A stretch of DNA of 64,000 nucleotides from NCBI RefSeq assembly GCF_033242365.1, contig NZ_BTHK01000005.1, positions 62,001 through 126,000 on the forward strand, in the 5' to 3' direction. Source of the DNA: Lachnoanaerobaculum sanguinis. GTDB lineage: Bacteria; Bacillota; Clostridia; Lachnospirales; Lachnospiraceae. This document shows, piece by piece, positions 33,775 to 42,257 of this stretch; the stretch's first letter is position 1; every line of letters begins with the position of its first letter. The notes under the pieces are model-generated. The model ran no database searches and was not told where the DNA came from. It saw nothing but the letters and a program-made list of their open reading frames with translations. A program made the translations under genes and the position numbers.

Positions 33775-34746
33775 ATGAGAGATTGTTACAATAGAAAAAT
33801 TGACTATATGAGAATCTCCGTTACCAACAGATGCAATTTCAGATGCACATACTGTATGCCTGAAACAAAAAAAGTGGAAGAGACTCTAAGCCTGGATGAA
33901 ATATATGAAGTGGCATTTGCGGCAAGCGAATGCGGTATTACAAAGTATAAGATCACAGGTGGTGAGCCTCTTATAAGAGACGGTATAGTTGATTTTATAA
34001 AAAAGCTTCATACCTTGGATAATATAAAAGACATTACAATGACAACAAACGGGTTTTACCTTGAAAAGCTCGCTAAGGATTTAAAGAAAGCGGGACTTTC
34101 AAGTGTAAATATAAGTCTGGATACTCTTAAGAAAGAGAAATTTAAAAAAATTACCGGTGTTGATGCATTAAATGATGTAATGGCAGGTATAAAAGAAGCT
34201 ATAAATGCAGGAATAAGTACAAAGATAAATACAGTAATACAAAAGGGTGTAAATGATGATGAGCTCTTTGATATTATAGAGCTTGCAAAGAATGATAAAT
34301 TAAATATCAGATTTATAGAGATGATGCCTATTGGGCATGGCAAGGAATCAATCGGGATAAGCAATATCGATATCCTTGAAAGAATAAAAGAAAGATACAA
34401 TGTCGCCGAGGATAATAAAAAGTATGGTAACGGTCCTGCAAAATATATAAAACTTGAAGGATTTACCGGAGCTATAGGCTTTATCAGCGCAATGCACGGA
34501 AAATTTTGCGACAATTGTAACAGAATAAGATTTACATCTACAGGAAAACTAAAACCATGTCTTTGTTATGAATCAAATATTGATGTAAAGGATATTTTAA
34601 AAAATACTGAAATCGGATCTGAAAAAAAGCATAATATATTAAAAGAAAAAATCAGAGAATGTATAGCAGGAAAGCCCGAAGCTCATGCTTTTGAAGACTT
34701 GTCAAAGATCAGTGAAATGAAAGATATGGTAGAAATAGGTGGGTAA
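33775..34746 (+). CDS. moaA: GTP 3',8-cyclase, molybdenum cofactor step 1
   Basis: A 323-residue radical SAM enzyme converting GTP towards cyclic pyranopterin monophosphate, together with MoaC. The N-terminal cluster motif is CNFRCTYC (Cys 20, 24, 27), with the SAM-binding GGEPLIRDG. The second cluster's cysteines lie in FCDNCNRIRFTSTGKLKPCL near the C-terminus. The last residues are less conserved and the usual terminal GG is represented by EIGG. The stop overlaps the next ATG. moaC is separated from it by the MOSC and mod genes. Confidence 0.95.
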   Translation: MRDCYNRKIDYMRISVTNRCNFRCTYCMPETKKVEETLSLDEIYEVAFAASECGITKYKITGGEPLIRDGIVDFIKKLHTLDNIKDITMTTNGFYLEKLAKDLKKAGLSSVNISLDTLKKEKFKKITGVDALNDVMAGIKEAINAGISTKINTVIQKGVNDDELFDIIELAKNDKLNIRFIEMMPIGHGKESIGISNIDILERIKERYNVAEDNKKYGNGPAKYIKLEGFTGAIGFISAMHGKFCDNCNRIRFTSTGKLKPCLCYESNIDVKDILKNTEIGSEKKHNILKEKIRECIAGKPEAHAFEDLSKISEMKDMVEIGG

Positions 34747-35675
34747 TGGAAAATAATATAGAAGTTTTAGCGGTATGTATCAGTGAGAAAAAAGGCACTG
34801 AGAAAAAAGAAGTAGAAAAAATTGTATTAAAAGAAGATTGGGGTATCGAGGGAGATGCACATGCGGGAAAATGGCATAGACAGGTCAGTTTATTGGCATT
34901 TGAAAAAATAGATGCTTTCAGAAAAAAAGGCGCCGAAGTAGATTTCGGAGCATTTGGTGAGAATATAATTGTGGGTGGAGTAGACCTTAGAAGTCTGCCT
35001 GTGGGAACTGTACTTGAAATAGGAGAGGCAAAGCTAAAAGTTACACAAATAGGCAAGGAATGTCACAGTCACTGCAATATATATAAAAAAATGGGGGACT
35101 GCATTATGCCGAGAGAAGGCATATTTGCAGAAGTATTAAAGGGGGGAGTTGTACAAAAGGGAGAGAGTATAAAAGTTATTGAAAAAGAAGAAGGTCCGTA
35201 CAGAGTGGGTATAATTACCGTTTCTGACAGAGCTTCAAAGGGGGAATATGAGGACAAATCAGGTCCTGTTATAAAGGAATTGGTGGAAGCTGCCGGAATG
35301 GAGGTAGTTGATTATATTATAGTTCCGGATGAGAAGAGTCAAATAGCAAAAAAACTGTTGTATTTCAGTGATCAAAGACAGGTGGATTTAGTATTTACTA
35401 CAGGGGGTACAGGATTTTCCAAAAGAGATGTTACTCCGGAAGCAACAAAGCAGGTTGTGGAAAGAGAAGTACCCGGTATAGGAGAGGCGCTTAGAGCCTA
35501 TTCTCTTACAATCACACCGAAGGCTATGTTAAGTCGCCAAACTGCAGGTCTAAGAGGAAATACTCTGATAATAAATTTACCGGGTAGTCCGAAGGCTTGT
35601 AAAGAGAATATTGAATATATAATGACACCGCTAAAGCATGGACTTGGAATATTGAGCGGTAGAGAGACAAATTAA
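34746..35675 (+). CDS. MOSC domain fused to MogA/MoaB molybdopterin adenylyltransferase
   Basis: A 309-residue two-domain protein. Residues 1 to about 145 are a MOSC domain (IEGDAHAGKWHRQVSLLAFE; FGENIIVGGVDLRSLPVGT; IGKECHSHCNIYKKMGDC), of the class that handles cofactor sulfur. Residues about 150-309 are MogA/MoaB-like (VGIITVSDRASKGEYEDKSG; LVFTTGGTGFSKRDVTPEAT; LIINLPGSPKACKENIEYI). The fusion links cofactor adenylylation or molybdate insertion to a sulfur-carrier function. It begins at the overlapping moaA stop and ends 19 bp before modA. Confidence 0.93.
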   Translation: MENNIEVLAVCISEKKGTEKKEVEKIVLKEDWGIEGDAHAGKWHRQVSLLAFEKIDAFRKKGAEVDFGAFGENIIVGGVDLRSLPVGTVLEIGEAKLKVTQIGKECHSHCNIYKKMGDCIMPREGIFAEVLKGGVVQKGESIKVIEKEEGPYRVGIITVSDRASKGEYEDKSGPVIKELVEAAGMEVVDYIIVPDEKSQIAKKLLYFSDQRQVDLVFTTGGTGFSKRDVTPEATKQVVEREVPGIGEALRAYSLTITPKAMLSRQTAGLRGNTLIINLPGSPKACKENIEYIMTPLKHGLGILSGRETN

Positions 35676-35694
35676 AGACAAGAGGGAGATATTT

Positions 35695-36600
35695 ATGAGA
35701 TTGAAGAATATTTGTAAAGTGTTTAGTGTAGTTGCAGCATTGACATTAGCAGGTTGTGGAGGACAAAAGGCCGCAGAAACCACAGCACCTGAAACCACAA
35801 CAACCGCAGAGTCAAAAGCAGAAGAGACTAAGGCAAGTGAAGAAACAACCAAAGCCGAGAACACAGCAGATACATCAGCAATCAATGTATTTGCGGCAGC
35901 ATCATTAAAATCTGCAATGGAAGAAATCATTACAGAGTACAATAAGGCTAATCCTGATGTAAAGATTGCTTTAAATACAGATTCATCAGGTAAACTTCAG
36001 ACTCAGATTGAAGAAGGGTTTGCATGTGATATCTTCTTCAGTGCCGGAAAGAAGCAGATGGAGAAGTTAAAAGAAGGCGGATTTATAAAAGAAGGTACTG
36101 ATGTTGATCTGCTTCACAATAAGCTTTGTATAGTAGCACCTAAGAACTCAGAGACAAAGGTTACAGGCATTGCCAATATAAAGGATGCCAAGTCAATATC
36201 AATCGGTGAAAGTAGCGTTCCTGCAGGTGCATATGCAAGAGAGGCGCTTTCAAAGGCTTATCCTGACCTTGGTATAAGCAAGGAAAGTACAGGTGCCGAG
36301 CTTCAGGAAAAGCTTGGACTTGAAGTGATTGAAAACTCTAATGTTACAAAAACACTTTTATCTGTTGTAGAGGGATTTGGTGAAGTAGGATTTGTATATG
36401 TTACAGATACTTATGGAAAAGATGATGTTCAGATCATTGAAAAGATAGATGAGAGCCTCACCGGAAAAATTACATATCCTATAGCAAGAGTAAACAATGA
36501 CGAAGCTGATGAGAAGATAAGTGCCGAAGCCGACAAGTTCTATGATTACTTAAAGTCAGATGATGTAAAGAAAGTATTTGAAAAATATTTATATGAATAA
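35695..36600 (+). CDS. modA: Molybdate ABC transporter substrate-binding lipoprotein
   Basis: A 301-residue molybdate/tungstate-binding lipoprotein. The signal peptide ends in LAGC at about residue 18, followed by a Thr/Glu/Ala-rich linker of about 45 residues. The mature domain starts INVFAAASLKSAMEEI, a ModA hallmark with the first oxyanion-binding Ser. DSSGKLQTQIEEGFACDIFF and SIGESSVPAGAYAREAL are further family segments. The gene end overlaps the modB start. Molybdate is the inferred ligand from the surrounding cofactor genes; tungstate cannot be excluded. Confidence 0.92.
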   Translation: MRLKNICKVFSVVAALTLAGCGGQKAAETTAPETTTTAESKAEETKASEETTKAENTADTSAINVFAAASLKSAMEEIITEYNKANPDVKIALNTDSSGKLQTQIEEGFACDIFFSAGKKQMEKLKEGGFIKEGTDVDLLHNKLCIVAPKNSETKVTGIANIKDAKSISIGESSVPAGAYAREALSKAYPDLGISKESTGAELQEKLGLEVIENSNVTKTLLSVVEGFGEVGFVYVTDTYGKDDVQIIEKIDESLTGKITYPIARVNNDEADEKISAEADKFYDYLKSDDVKKVFEKYLYE

Positions 36601-37261
36601 TGTTTTAGCACATTTAGACTGGAGCCCTTTTTTTATAACTCTAAAAATAGGGCTTCTTTCTACAATAATATGTTTTTTTCTGGGTGTGGGACTTGCCTAT
36701 GTCAGTCTTTACATGAACAAAAGGATAATGGCGATATTTGACAGCATACTTACATTGCCCATGGTACTTCCGCCTACAGTAGTGGGATTTTTCCTGCTTC
36801 TTATATTTAGCCGAAGAAGACCGGTAGGCATCTTTTTATACAGTAATTTTCATATAAAAATAGTACAAAGCTTTATAGGTTGTGTACTGGCGGCATTCAT
36901 TATAGCTTTTCCGCTAATGTATAAAAATGCCAAGTCGGCTTTTTTACAGCTGGATAAGAATCTTATATATGCAGGCAGAACTTTGGGGCTGTCAGAGTTT
37001 CAGATCTTCTTTAAAGTGGTATGTCCTATAACATCACCATCACTTTTTTCAGGTGCGATTTTAAGCTTTGCAAGAGCGATAGGAGAGTATGGTGCGACAT
37101 CCATGCTTGCCGGTAATATATCGGGAAAAACCTCCACAATATCACAGCAGATAGCTTATCTTGTACAAAATCAGAGCTATCTTGAAGCCGGAATATGGGT
37201 AGGTATTGTGCTGTTTATCGCATTTTTAATAATGCTTTTGATGGAGTATATACAGAGGTAG
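36593..37261 (+). CDS. modB: Molybdate ABC transporter permease
   Basis: A 222-residue permease with five or six membrane helices. LPMVLPPTVVGFFLLLIFSR is a ModB-type segment, and ARTLGLSEFQIFF-like coupling sequence (GRTLGLSEFQIFFKVVCP) is present. The start at ATG 36593 lies inside the modA coding end and has no strong ribosome binding site of its own, so it is probably translationally coupled. modC begins one base after its stop. Confidence 0.9.
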   Translation: MNNVLAHLDWSPFFITLKIGLLSTIICFFLGVGLAYVSLYMNKRIMAIFDSILTLPMVLPPTVVGFFLLLIFSRRRPVGIFLYSNFHIKIVQSFIGCVLAAFIIAFPLMYKNAKSAFLQLDKNLIYAGRTLGLSEFQIFFKVVCPITSPSLFSGAILSFARAIGEYGATSMLAGNISGKTSTISQQIAYLVQNQSYLEAGIWVGIVLFIAFLIMLLMEYIQR

Positions 37262-37262
37262 T

Positions 37263-38294
37263 ATGCTTGAATTAAATATAAAAAAGAAACTTAATAATTT
37301 TACTTTGGATATAGAATGTAAGCTTGACAGCAACAGAATAGGAATACTTGGGGGTTCAGGAGCCGGAAAAAGTATGATTTTAAAAATGCTTGCCGGTATT
37401 GAAAAGCCTGATAAAGGCTATATAAAACTTGATGATCGGCTGCTTTTTGATTCTGAGAAAAAAATAGATATAAAACCTAAGGACAGAAATATAGGATATT
37501 GCTTTCAAAACTACGCACTTTTCCCAAATCTTACAGTGTATGAAAATATAGTTATAGGTCTTAGTAAGTCTGAGAGAGCCGATGCGGACAAGTTTCTTGA
37601 GAAGTTTGAACTCACAAAGATAAAGGATTCAAAACCGAATAAGATAAGCGGAGGTCAGGCGGCAAGAGTTGCAATGGCAAGGATACTTATCAGAAAGCCG
37701 AAAACATTACTGTTTGATGAGGCATTTTCTGCACTTGATATCTATCTTAGAGATCATATACAGGAAGAAATAGCACAGATCTTGGAAGACTTTGAAGGCA
37801 GTGCAATATTCGTTTCACACTCAAGAGATGAGGTATACAGGCTTTGTGACAGTACCATGGTAATTGATGCAGGTAAAATTTCAAATCTTGGAAATACAAA
37901 GAAAATATTTAAATACCCTGAGACAAAAATAACTGCAATACTTACAGGTTGTAAAAATATTTCCGATATAAGGTATATTTCAGATAATACTATAGAGGCT
38001 ATAGATTGGGGAATAAAGTTTAAGTTTTTAAAAGAGCTGCCAAAGAATATAAATGCCATAGGCATCAGAGCTCATGAGTTCGTGCCTGTATGGGAAGAGA
38101 CCGGTACCAATCTGATAGAGTTTAAATTAAAGAGTAGGGCAAAGCTGCCATTTGAGGATAATTATTATCTGTATACAAACGGAAATTCAGACATTACCTG
38201 GCTCGTGCAAAAGGATATAAAAGAAAAGATTGCCGGCAGGGGATTGCCCAAATTCTTACAGATAGATGAAGAAAATATATTATTATTGAAATAG
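37263..38294 (+). CDS. modC: Molybdate ABC transporter ATP-binding protein
   Basis: A 343-residue ABC ATPase with a C-terminal extension of about 110 residues replacing or resembling the usual ModC regulatory domain. Walker A is GGSGAGKSMILKM, with Met following the P-loop Ser. The signature is ISGGQAARVAMARIL, where the usual QQR is replaced by AAR. Walker B is TLLFDEAFSALD, with Ala rather than Pro after DE. These are tolerated variants and the protein is otherwise complete. It ends 12 bp before moaC, in the same probable operon. Confidence 0.9.
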   Translation: MLELNIKKKLNNFTLDIECKLDSNRIGILGGSGAGKSMILKMLAGIEKPDKGYIKLDDRLLFDSEKKIDIKPKDRNIGYCFQNYALFPNLTVYENIVIGLSKSERADADKFLEKFELTKIKDSKPNKISGGQAARVAMARILIRKPKTLLFDEAFSALDIYLRDHIQEEIAQILEDFEGSAIFVSHSRDEVYRLCDSTMVIDAGKISNLGNTKKIFKYPETKITAILTGCKNISDIRYISDNTIEAIDWGIKFKFLKELPKNINAIGIRAHEFVPVWEETGTNLIEFKLKSRAKLPFEDNYYLYTNGNSDITWLVQKDIKEKIAGRGLPKFLQIDEENILLLK

Positions 38295-38306
38295 AATGGA
38301 GAATAT

Positions 38307-38771
38307 ATGGAATTTACACATTTTGATGATAACAAAAATGCGGTAATGGTAGATGTTTCAGATAAGGATATTACAAACAGAGTTGCTGTTGCAACAGGAA
38401 GAATTACTCTTTGTGATGAAGCTATGCAGGCTGTAACGGGTAAAAAGATAAAAAAGGGTGATGTACTTACGGTAGCTCAGGTTGCAGGTATTATGGGACA
38501 AAAAAGGACTTCAGAGCTTATTCCCATGTGCCATAATATAAACCTTACAAGCTCAAAGATAACCTTTGAAATTGAAGGGAATGATATAATCGTATTCTCA
38601 AAAGCAAAGACTACAGGTAAAACAGGTGTGGAGATGGAAGCATTGATGGGGGTAAATATTGCACTGCTTACCGTATATGATATGTGTAAAGCTATTGATA
38701 AGAGAATGCGTATAAGCGATATTCATCTTTTAGAGAAAACCGGAGGAAAAAGCGGAGACTTTTATTTTTAA
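38307..38771 (+). CDS. moaC: Cyclic pyranopterin monophosphate synthase
   Basis: A 154-residue MoaC, acting after MoaA in cofactor synthesis. Family signatures ELIPMCHNINLTSSKITFEI, KTGVEMEALMGVNIALLTVY and KTGGKSGDF are intact. GGAG lies before the ATG. Last gene of the molybdenum cluster, followed by a terminator. moaD/moaE, moeA proper and mobA are not in the window. Confidence 0.95.
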   Translation: MEFTHFDDNKNAVMVDVSDKDITNRVAVATGRITLCDEAMQAVTGKKIKKGDVLTVAQVAGIMGQKRTSELIPMCHNINLTSSKITFEIEGNDIIVFSKAKTTGKTGVEMEALMGVNIALLTVYDMCKAIDKRMRISDIHLLEKTGGKSGDFYF

Positions 38772-38778
38772 TAAAGAG

Positions 38779-38817
38779 TGAGGGTGTAACTTAGCTTTAA
38801 GTCGCACCCTCATTTTT
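38779..38817 (+). terminator. Terminator of the molybdenum cluster
   Basis: TGAGGGTG (38779-38786) pairs with CACCCTCA (38805-38812), with inner ACTTA/TAAGT pairing, followed by TTTTT. Also lies behind the converging minus-strand gene ending at 38845. Confidence 0.85.
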
Positions 38818-38844
38818 AAAATATTATATTTAAGTATAAATGTT

Positions 38845-39726
38845 TTATTGTGCCGGCTTAATATAAGCTGTAGCTACATAAGCCTGTCCGCCATTGTAAT
38901 TGATAATAGACCATGTTGAATCATGTTCTCCTGCATAATCTACACTTACACCTACATTTAAAGTTGCAAGTATGTCTCCGTCAAGGCTTGGTGAAGAACG
39001 AACATGTAACCTTGCTGTTGTAACATACTTAACACTTGCAGCAGTCTCAGGTGCAGTCTCCGCACTTGTTTCTGAAGTATCGGTACTGTCTGATGAAACG
39101 GCTGTAGTAGTTGTAGTATTTGTTGTATTGGTTTTCTTCTTTGAAGGAACAAGTGATCTAAATAAAAGAATCAAAACAATAAGTATTACAAATCCTATGA
39201 TTACCTTGGTCAAGTCTGCAGTGTTAACTGTAGGCTTTTTCTTGTTCTTTGAAGATTTTTTTACAACTCTTCTTCTTTGAGAACCCTCAGTACCTGTACT
39301 GCTTGCTCTTTTTTGAGAACTGTCATTTCTAATAGGTGTAACCACGGGTGATACACGGGTTTTTCTTGGAGAGTACTCATTTATAAATGTCTGTACTTCC
39401 TCCGAGAGCAATTGACAAGCAAAAGTTGCATTAAACTCCTCGTTATTATTTTCAAGTATCGCTTTATTTCCTATAGAACGAATTTTATGATAATGTTCAA
39501 ATGAGTCATATGAAATAACATTACTTGTATACAAAGAATCTATAATATCGGTAATACTCTGCTCATCGTCATCATCACGACCGCTGAGCTGCTTTATTAT
39601 GATTTCCAAAGTCTGTTTTGCCTTAATCATTGACAAGTTATACTCTTGAGCCGCCAAAAGCTTTTGGGTATCATAAACTCCGTTTTGAATCTGCTGCCAT
39701 GCAGTATTGTTGGTTGAGTTTGCCAT
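38845..39726 (-). CDS. Membrane protein with DUF4145-like N-terminus and extracellular SH3b domain
   Basis: A 293-residue single-span membrane protein. Residues 1 to about 118 are helical and resemble DUF4145/HEPN-like proteins (KAKQTLEIIIKQL; DSFEHYHKIRSIGNKAI). A basic Ser/Lys/Arg linker (120-165) leads to one transmembrane helix (about 174-192). A Thr/Ser-rich outside linker leads to a C-terminal bacterial SH3 domain (YVTTARLHVRSSPSLDGDIL; GQAYVATAYIKPA). The topology is cytoplasmic N-terminus and wall-facing C-terminus. SH3b domains bind peptidoglycan, so it may sense the wall; inference. AGGAGG precedes the ATG at 39726. Confidence 0.75.
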   Translation of the reverse strand: MANSTNNTAWQQIQNGVYDTQKLLAAQEYNLSMIKAKQTLEIIIKQLSGRDDDDEQSITDIIDSLYTSNVISYDSFEHYHKIRSIGNKAILENNNEEFNATFACQLLSEEVQTFINEYSPRKTRVSPVVTPIRNDSSQKRASSTGTEGSQRRRVVKKSSKNKKKPTVNTADLTKVIIGFVILIVLILLFRSLVPSKKKTNTTNTTTTTAVSSDSTDTSETSAETAPETAASVKYVTTARLHVRSSPSLDGDILATLNVGVSVDYAGEHDSTWSIINYNGGQAYVATAYIKPAQ

Positions 39727-39803
39727 CAGGTAAACCTCCTATAAAATCGATTATATATCTGTGAATAAAAGTTCAAATACAAAGCTCACAGAAACCTAGC
39801 TTT

Positions 39804-39833
39804 ATTATACAATATAAGCTGTATAAAAGACAA
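39804..39833 (-). promoter_or_regulatory. Promoter of the SH3b membrane protein gene
   Basis: On the minus strand TTGTCT (39833-39828) and TATAAT (39809-39804) are 18 bp apart, about 80 bp upstream of the start codon. Confidence 0.6.
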
Positions 39834-39873
39834 CATTTAGTGAGAATTATTCGCAAAAAAGGAGGTAAAATTT

Positions 39874-39910
39874 ATAAAAAAATCGACTCTTCACAAGAAA
39901 GAGCCGATTT
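39874..39910 (-). terminator. Terminator of ridA
   Basis: AAATCG-ACTCTT (39880-39891) pairs with AAGAGCCGATTT (39899-39910) with one wobble position. On the minus strand the stem runs into a run of seven T residues. Confidence 0.8.
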
Positions 39911-39929
39911 ATAATTAAAATATTTTATT

Positions 39930-40298
39930 TTATGCCTCAGCGATGCACTCGATTTCGCAAAGAACTCCCTTTGGAAGATCTCTTACAGCGAAGCAGCTTC
40001 TTGCAGGCTTTGATGTGAAATACTTTGCATATACTTCATTGAATGCAGCGAAATCAGCAATATCTGCAAGGAAACATGTTGTCTTTACAACTTTGTCCAT
40101 TCCTGAACCTGCAGCCTCCAAGATAGCGGCTACATTCTTGCAGCTCTGCTCTGTCTGTGCTGTGATTCCCTCCGGAACCTCACCGTTAGCAGGATTTACA
40201 GGAATCTGTCCTGATGTGAAAACAAGTCCGTTTGTGATAAATCCCTGTGAATATGGTCCTATTGCACCCGGTGCATTTTTTGTATCGATTACTTTCAT
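39930..40298 (-). CDS. ridA: RidA family enamine/imine deaminase
   Basis: A 122-residue RidA (YjgF/YER057c) protein that hydrolyses reactive 2-aminoacrylate and related imines from PLP enzymes. It has the family opening GAIGPYSQGFITNGLVFTSG and the catalytic Arg 106 in CFAVRDLPKGVLCEIECIAE. Length is standard. Monocistronic, with AAGGAG upstream of the ATG and its own terminator. Confidence 0.95.
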   Translation of the reverse strand: MKVIDTKNAPGAIGPYSQGFITNGLVFTSGQIPVNPANGEVPEGITAQTEQSCKNVAAILEAAGSGMDKVVKTTCFLADIADFAAFNEVYAKYFTSKPARSCFAVRDLPKGVLCEIECIAEA

Positions 40299-40433
40299 GT
40301 GAATCTCCTTTTTCTTTTTCTTATATTTTATACTAATTTTTAGATTTGTACACCCTCTTTTTACTGTTGTATGTGAATTTTATTTGATTATAAATATTTA
40401 AGAATTGATTTACTGGTATTGATTGTAAAAAAT

Positions 40434-40442
40434 TGATATAAT
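40434..40442 (+). promoter_or_regulatory. Extended -10 promoter element of the SPFH-mgsA-polA gene set
   Basis: TGATATAAT at 40434-40442 fits an extended -10 box 49 bp before the SPFH start. No clear -35 is seen at 17 bp. Confidence 0.4.
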
Positions 40443-40490
40443 TAAATTATTATTGCTTCAAAGATTAAGCGTAACAGGAGGTTAGAATCT

Positions 40491-41765
40491 ATGGGACTTA
40501 TTTCAGCTATAAGCGGTGCCGCAGGAGGCGTACTGGCAGATTCATGGAGAGACTATTTCTATGAAGATTCGCTGGAAGGGGATATAATTGTAACAAAGGG
40601 TAAAAAAAGAGTGGACCAAAGAGGTTCAAACAATAAATCCACAAATAACGTTATTACAGACGGCTCTATTATTGCAGTGGCAGACGGACAGTGTATGATA
40701 GTCGTTGAAAACGGAAGAGTAAAGGATGTCTGTGCGGAAACCGGAAAATATGTTTACAGTAACACTGAAGAGCCTACGATTTTTGCAGGTAATCTGAAAG
40801 AGACAGTTAAAAGAACCTGGGAACAGTTTAAGAACAGACTTGTATTTGGCGGTGGTGCTACAGGAGACAGCAGAGTCTATTACATCAATACAAAAGAGAT
40901 ACCGGGATTTAAATTCGGAACTTCAACACCGATACCATATAGAATAGTTGATTCAAATATCGGATTTGATTATGAGACAAAAATCAGATGTCATGGCAGT
41001 TACTCTTTTAAAGTTGTAGACCCTCTGCTTTTTTATCAAAATGTATCAGGAAATGTAGACGGTGATTATAGACTTGAAGGACCTATGTTAGACCAGATGA
41101 ATGCGGATCTTTTGAATTCACTTCAGCCGGCATTTGGAAGACTTTCAGGAATAGGATCAAGATACAGTGATATTCCAAACCATGCTATGGAACTTGCAGA
41201 TGAACTTAACAGTATAATGTCAAGCAAATGGGGAGACAGACTGGGAATTGAAATCGTTTCATTTGCAATAAGCGGAATATCCATTCCACCGGAAGATGAA
41301 AAAGATATAAAGCAGATGCAAAGAGCAGCTGTTTTACAGAATGCATCTATGGCAGCTGCAAATCTTACTTTGGCTCAGGCTGATGCTATGAGAGATGCGG
41401 CAAAAAATTCGGGCGGTGCAATGATGGGATTTGCAGGCATGAATATGGCAGCCCAGATGGGTGGAATAAATGCAAATCAGCTCTATCAGATGGCTGCAGA
41501 TGAGCAGGCCAGGCAGCAGATGAATCAGGCCGGGCAGACAAATACCATGCAGCAAAACGGAGTATCTCAGCAGGGCAGTACTCAGCAGGCGGCAACCACA
41601 TGGACCTGCAGTCACGGACATGGAAACAATACCGGAAAGTTTTGCTCCGAATGCGGAGAGCCGAAGCCTGTAGCAGCTTCCATTCATTGCTCATCTTGCG
41701 GATATACTCCAAACGATCCGAGCAATCCGCCAAAATTCTGTCCGGAGTGTGGAAAACCGTTTTAA
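40491..41765 (+). CDS. SPFH-domain (YdjI/virion-core-like) protein with two C-terminal zinc ribbons
   Basis: A 424-residue protein. The N-terminal part (about 30-270) is an SPFH/band-7-type domain like that of Bacillus YdjI (GDIIVTKGKKRVDQRGSNNK; GFKFGTSTPIPYRI). It is followed by an Ala/Met/Gln-rich helical region (about 280-365) and two zinc ribbons: CSHGHGNNTGKFCSECG and CSSCGYTPNDPSNPPKFCPEC. There is no membrane helix. In Bacillus the homologue belongs to a membrane-stress operon, but here it is followed by mgsA and polA. AGGAGG precedes the ATG. Confidence 0.88.
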   Translation: MGLISAISGAAGGVLADSWRDYFYEDSLEGDIIVTKGKKRVDQRGSNNKSTNNVITDGSIIAVADGQCMIVVENGRVKDVCAETGKYVYSNTEEPTIFAGNLKETVKRTWEQFKNRLVFGGGATGDSRVYYINTKEIPGFKFGTSTPIPYRIVDSNIGFDYETKIRCHGSYSFKVVDPLLFYQNVSGNVDGDYRLEGPMLDQMNADLLNSLQPAFGRLSGIGSRYSDIPNHAMELADELNSIMSSKWGDRLGIEIVSFAISGISIPPEDEKDIKQMQRAAVLQNASMAAANLTLAQADAMRDAAKNSGGAMMGFAGMNMAAQMGGINANQLYQMAADEQARQQMNQAGQTNTMQQNGVSQQGSTQQAATTWTCSHGHGNNTGKFCSECGEPKPVAASIHCSSCGYTPNDPSNPPKFCPECGKPF

Positions 41766-41779
41766 AGAATGGAGAAAAT

Positions 41780-42256
41780 ATGAATAATATAGATAAAGTA
41801 ACACTTACGATACCAAAAGAGAAAAATATTGCATTGATTGCACATGACGGCAAAAAGCCTGATATTATAAACTGGTGTGAAGAACATAAGGATGTTTTGG
41901 CAAAACATAAATTGTACGGAACAGGTACTACAGCCAGACTTATAACCGAAAAAACAGGTCTTACCGTAAAGGGATACAATTCAGGTCCTCTTGGAGGAGA
42001 CCAGCAGATAGGTGCAAGAATAGTGGAAGGAAAGATTGACTTTGTTATATTCTTTACCGATCCGCTTACTGCGGCACCTCATGACCCTGATGTGAAGGCA
42101 CTGCTTCGTATAGTTCAGGTATATGATGTACCTATGGCTATAAACAAATCCAGTGCGGACTTTATAATAACATCATCACTTATGGATACCGAATACGACC
42201 ATGATGTTATAAATTTCAAAGAGAACGTTTCACAAAGGGTTAAGGAAATGTCATAA
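41780..42256 (+). CDS. mgsA: Methylglyoxal synthase
   Basis: A 158-residue enzyme converting dihydroxyacetone phosphate to methylglyoxal, a bypass used under sugar-phosphate stress. Motifs are LYGTGTTARLITEKTGLTV, SGPLGGDQQIGARI (catalytic Asp) and FFTDPLTAAPHDPDVKALLR. The start is ATG 41780 with GGAG upstream; the frame extends far back into the SPFH gene, which is not coding here. Ends one base before the zinc-finger gene. Confidence 0.95.
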   Translation: MNNIDKVTLTIPKEKNIALIAHDGKKPDIINWCEEHKDVLAKHKLYGTGTTARLITEKTGLTVKGYNSGPLGGDQQIGARIVEGKIDFVIFFTDPLTAAPHDPDVKALLRIVQVYDVPMAINKSSADFIITSSLMDTEYDHDVINFKENVSQRVKEMS

Positions 42257-42257
42257 A

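Noticed and set aside
39943..40302. 119-codon open frame on the plus strand
   Set aside because: It is exactly antisense to ridA, which has full motifs, a ribosome binding site and a terminator; the plus frame has no recognisable protein features.
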